Assembly (NCBI GenBank): GCA_016199605.1
Contig: JACQGJ010000588.1
Location: forward strand, 1 to 9,401
Reading direction: 5' to 3'
Origin: Armatimonadota bacterium
Lineage (GTDB): Bacteria; Armatimonadota; Abditibacteriia; CG2-30-59-28
DNA length: 9,401 bases
A program made the position numbers and the translations under genes. The notes below the pieces were generated by a model, which saw only the letters and a list, made by a program, of their open reading frames with translations, was not told the origin of the DNA and searched no databases. Below are positions 6,749 to 9,401 of the stretch, one piece after another. Every line of letters begins with the position of its first letter. The first letter of the stretch is position 1.

Positions 6749-7588
6749 ATGCACCTGCAACTTCCAGCTCGATATTGGCCGAAGTGTCCTCCTCCCGAAG
6801 TGTCGCTGTCCGAATACGACGAGAAGTCCCTGCAATATGGGGAGTTGGAGTTGGACTTCGCTGTTGAGGAGACGGCCTTCATGTTGGTGGATTGCTGGAA
6901 CCTTACGAAGGACGGTCCCCCGATCGTGCCGGGCATGTCGAAGTACTGGGATTACAACTTCATCGCGGGCGGCGCCAGTTGGCTGGAGCGCGCCGAGGCA
7001 ATCGTTGCCGAAAGGATTCTGCCGTGCCTGAGGCGCGCCAGGGAACTCGGTATGTTGGTGGTCCACGGCCCGAGTTCCTACATCGCCAACCATTACCCGC
7101 AATGCCAGGAGTTGTCGCGGACTGTCCCCGAGCCCCCGCCGCCTGTGCCTCGCGCCTGGCCCCCAGCCGACTTTGTGGCTGAATGTTGGCGGCAATTCAT
7201 GCGGCTGCGTTACGGGGAAGACTGTGAAACTTACTGGAACCACCTGCGGCCGGCGATGGACATTGCCAGTGCGTTGCGCCCGACGGAGGAGGAGGTGGTG
7301 TTCTCAACGCTTGCGCAATTGGACGATGTTCTTACGGAGCGGAAAATCCTCAACGCAATTTTCGTGGGCTTTGCGGCAAATGCCTGTCTGCTACAGAAAC
7401 CAGGCGCGGTCGCCGATTTGTCGGGGTGTGGGTATCAAGTCGTCGTCCTGCGTGATTGCACGACCGCCATTGAAGCGCCCTGGTCGGTGGATAGTCTTGC
7501 GGCGACTCGGACGACGATGGACTATCTTGAGATGTGCTACGGTTACACTGCCACCAGTGAGGATTTCCTCAAAGCAAGTGCTCACTGA
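6749..7588 (+). CDS. Isochorismatase-family cysteine hydrolase
   Basis: The 279-residue protein has the layout of the isochorismatase-like hydrolases, cytoplasmic enzymes that use a cysteine to cleave amides, ureas or vinyl ethers. The first strand, A-F-M-L-V-D-C-W-N (43-51), carries the usual catalytic aspartate, Asp48. The nucleophile is Cys213 in V-G-F-A-A-N-A-C-L-L, followed by G-Y-Q-V-V-V-L-R-D-C-T-T-A-I-E (228-242), where T-T-A-x-E is the familiar end of the core. The catalytic lysine normally found before the F-x-x-T-x-L helix is not evident around residues 176-190. Residues 52-70 and 125-170 are longer than in compact members and probably form a lid. The ATG at 6749 gives the L-P-A-R-Y start expected for relatives; a GTG at 6737 is in frame, with AGGAGG at 6717-6722 14 bases ahead, so the start could be four codons longer. 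It lies between the aminotransferase and the URO-D-like gene. The substrate is unknown. Confidence 0.82.
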   Translation: MHLQLPARYWPKCPPPEVSLSEYDEKSLQYGELELDFAVEETAFMLVDCWNLTKDGPPIVPGMSKYWDYNFIAGGASWLERAEAIVAERILPCLRRARELGMLVVHGPSSYIANHYPQCQELSRTVPEPPPPVPRAWPPADFVAECWRQFMRLRYGEDCETYWNHLRPAMDIASALRPTEEEVVFSTLAQLDDVLTERKILNAIFVGFAANACLLQKPGAVADLSGCGYQVVVLRDCTTAIEAPWSVDSLAATRTTMDYLEMCYGYTATSEDFLKASAH

Positions 7589-7618
7589 GGTAATCCGCAG
7601 GGAGCCAAAGGAAACGTG

Positions 7619-8749
7619 ATGACGTCGAGAGAGAGAATTCTCGCCGCTCTCCAGCGGCAGCCGGTCGACTACCTTCCCTGCCTTCCACACTTCTGGTCCT
7701 CGCCGGAAGTTGAGGGCTATCGTTGGGACTCTGAAGTTGAACGCTTGGAGGTGACGACTGAGATACTCGGTGTCGATGCCCTGATTCATTTCGGCATTGG
7801 AGTCTCCCAACATCCCTCGGTGAGCGCAAAGGTGTGGGAGGAACACCCCTGCGACGAGAAGTGGCCGCTTCTTCATAAGTCGGTCTCCACTCCTCGCGGT
7901 GAGCTGCAGGCGATAGTTCGCAAGACCGACGACTGGCCGCATGGGAACGACATTCCGTTTTACTCCGACTTCAACGTTTCCCGCTACGTGAAGCCGTGGC
8001 TCGCGTCCCTGGAAGAGGTTGAGAAGTTCGCCTATGTTTACCAACCGCCCTCCGACAAAACCGTTGAAGTAGCCAGGGAACGGTGGGACGCACTTCAGCC
8101 GATAGTTGAGCGATACCAGGTTCCCGTGATGGGAACGTATTCTCTGGGACTGACCGGGGCGATCCTCTTGTTCGGCGCCGAGCAGGGAGTGATGGTCTCC
8201 ATGGACCAGCCGGAGGCCATGGAGAGGTACGTTGAGATAGTCCATCGGACCGATGTGGAGGTCCTGAAGATCATGCTCGACCTCGGAGTGGACATCCTCC
8301 GCAGGAATGGCTGGTACGAAAGCACCGACTTCTGGAACCCGACGCAGTTTCAGCGATACGTTCAGCCTAACATGGAGAACGAGATTCGACTGACCCACGA
8401 GGCAGGCCGCCCTTTCAACTACACGATGTGTACAGGCATCATGCCTCTGGTCCCAGTTTTGTCGGCGATGGAGCTCGATTCTCTGGACACGATTGAGCCG
8501 GTTCTGGGTGGCCAGAACATGCCCCGCCTGGCAGCGGAACTGGGGCACACGAAGTGTCTCTGGGGAGGAGTCAGCGCGCCCATCCACCTTGGGGAAGGGA
8601 GACCTGAACAGGTGCGTCAGGCGGTGCGCCAGGCCGTTGAGACTTTCGGCAAGGAGGGATTCATTCTCACAGCCGTCCCGTCGATTCGCCCTCAATGGCC
8701 GTGGGAGAATGTGCTGGCGATGTTGGAGGAATGGCGGGAAGTACGCTGA
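7619..8749 (+). CDS. URO-D/MtaA-like superfamily protein, likely corrinoid or methyl-transfer enzyme
   Basis: The 376-residue protein has the URO-D fold signature: the M-T-S-R-E-R-I-L-A-A-L start with P-V-D-Y-L-P, G-V-D-A-L (51-55), the D-L-G-V-D-I-L segment (221-227), D-S-L-D-T-I-E-P (287-294) and C-L-W-G-G-V (313-318). It lacks the R-Q-A-G-R motif of HemE, so it is not the haem enzyme. Relatives include the methylcobalamin:coenzyme M methyltransferases MtaA/MtbA, which bind zinc through His-x-Cys and a distant Cys. Here Cys271 remains (Y-T-M-C-T-G-I-M-P), but threonine replaces the histidine, and the distal region (G-F-I-L-T-A-V-P-S-I-R, 347-357) has no cysteine. The reaction is therefore uncertain. 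AAAGGA at 7607-7612 lies 6 bases before the ATG at 7619; a GTG directly upstream (7616) is less well placed. It begins 30 bases after the hydrolase gene. Confidence 0.8.
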   Translation: MTSRERILAALQRQPVDYLPCLPHFWSSPEVEGYRWDSEVERLEVTTEILGVDALIHFGIGVSQHPSVSAKVWEEHPCDEKWPLLHKSVSTPRGELQAIVRKTDDWPHGNDIPFYSDFNVSRYVKPWLASLEEVEKFAYVYQPPSDKTVEVARERWDALQPIVERYQVPVMGTYSLGLTGAILLFGAEQGVMVSMDQPEAMERYVEIVHRTDVEVLKIMLDLGVDILRRNGWYESTDFWNPTQFQRYVQPNMENEIRLTHEAGRPFNYTMCTGIMPLVPVLSAMELDSLDTIEPVLGGQNMPRLAAELGHTKCLWGGVSAPIHLGEGRPEQVRQAVRQAVETFGKEGFILTAVPSIRPQWPWENVLAMLEEWREVR

Positions 8750-8808
8750 TATCCCGCTGCGTTGAAACGGACAGCAGTCAGGTTTATCTACAGAGAGGAT
8801 TGGCCAAG

Positions 8809-9401
8809 ATGATTTCCGAATTCTCATTTCCAACTCGAATCATTGTCGGACCGGGCGCGATTCGGCTTTTGGGACAGCATATACGACAACTCGGCGGCGC
8901 TCGGGTGCAAATCGTGACCGATCCGGGTGTCGTGAAAGCCGGTTTGATAGACCGCCTCCTCGTTCCCCTGCGCGAGGAGAACCTGGAGTCCTTCGTTTAC
9001 GACGGCGTGGCGCCGAACCCGATCGAGAAGAATGTCACCGACGGAGTGAACCATTACTGCGAGTACAACTGTGACATAATCGTGGGTGTCGGCGGCGGAA
9101 GCTCGATGGACGTCGCGAAGGCAATCCGGCTGAAGGTCACCCATGACCTGCCTCTTTCTGAGTACACCACCGACAAGGAGGGTTGGAACAAGATCGGGCA
9201 GAATATCCCGCCGATGCTCGCGGTCCCCACGACCTCGGGCACCGGCAGCGAGGTAGGACGAGGCGCGGTAGTAACGATGGAGGCGACGAACCGAAAAGCT
9301 CTCGTCTTCAGCCCCCACCTCCTCGCGACGATGGCGATATGCGATCCGGAGTTGACTTTGGGGTTGCCGCCGAATATCACGGCCTGGACGGGGGCGGATG
9401 C
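8809..9401 (+). CDS. Iron-containing alcohol dehydrogenase, 5' part, cut by window end
   Basis: The frame runs open through the window end, giving the first 197 residues of a protein whose family is usually about 380-400 residues. It is a group III iron-dependent alcohol dehydrogenase, a cytoplasmic NAD(P)-linked enzyme that interconverts alcohols and aldehydes. Evidence is the F-P-T-R-I-I-V-G-P-G-A start, the nucleotide-binding G-G-G-S-S-M-D-V-A-K-A (95-105), A-V-P-T-T-S-G-T-G-S-E-V (138-149), D-P-E-L-T (179-183) and T-A-W-T-G-A-D (191-197). By comparison with E. coli FucO, Asp197 is the first iron ligand; the three histidine ligands lie beyond the window, so metal use cannot be confirmed. 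GAGAGGA (8793-8799) lies 9 bases before the ATG. It follows the URO-D-like gene by 59 bp and is probably in the same operon, which may continue past the window. Confidence 0.88.
   Translation, partial: MISEFSFPTRIIVGPGAIRLLGQHIRQLGGARVQIVTDPGVVKAGLIDRLLVPLREENLESFVYDGVAPNPIEKNVTDGVNHYCEYNCDIIVGVGGGSSMDVAKAIRLKVTHDLPLSEYTTDKEGWNKIGQNIPPMLAVPTTSGTGSEVGRGAVVTMEATNRKALVFSPHLLATMAICDPELTLGLPPNITAWTGAD

Noticed and set aside
7391..8833. 480-codon open frame antisense to the URO-D-like gene
   Set aside because: It overlaps three well-supported plus-strand genes and their ribosome-binding sites, has low-complexity basic composition and no recognisable family.

Overview
The window is a GC-rich bacterial stretch whose gene mix suggests an uncultured environmental bacterium of the Planctomycetota/Verrucomicrobiota, Armatimonadota or Hydrogenedentota kind. 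It contains a secreted glycosidase-like TIM-barrel protein, a large secreted FG-GAP/PQQ-like propeller, a URO-D-like protein of unknown substrate, an AHBA-synthase-like DegT aminotransferase and a DUF5678-like small protein. This placement rests on gene content alone and is weak; no rRNA, tRNA or ribosomal protein gene is present to settle it. There is no sign of a CRISPR array, transposase, integrase or phage gene.

Layout. Positions 1-192 hold no convincing gene, only a pyrimidine-rich tract. A short minus-strand gene (633 to 340) encodes a DUF5678-like protein; a perfect hairpin (297-314) and a doubtful 44-residue ORF follow it. Divergent from it on the plus strand is a secreted glycoside-hydrolase-like protein (736-2439), whose ribosome-binding site is separated from its GTG start by an 8-bp hairpin. 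It converges on a 939-residue secreted beta-propeller protein (minus strand, 5322 to 2503) with 13 DxDxDG-type calcium loops. A 153-bp divergent control region (5323-5475) carries sigma70-like promoter matches on both strands, with an 18-bp inverted repeat between the two -35 boxes.

From 5476 to the end of the window runs a tightly spaced plus-strand operon of four genes: a DegT/AHBA-synthase-like PLP aminotransferase, an isochorismatase-fold cysteine hydrolase, a URO-D/MtaA-like protein lacking part of the usual zinc site, and an iron-dependent alcohol dehydrogenase cut off by the window edge. Gaps of 19, 30 and 59 bp argue for co-transcription. The set does not match any pathway I recognise. 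A plausible reading is conversion of a small aldehyde/alcohol and amine compound with a carbon or methyl transfer step, but the substrate cannot be read from the sequence. This operon and its shared control region are the most interesting part of the window.
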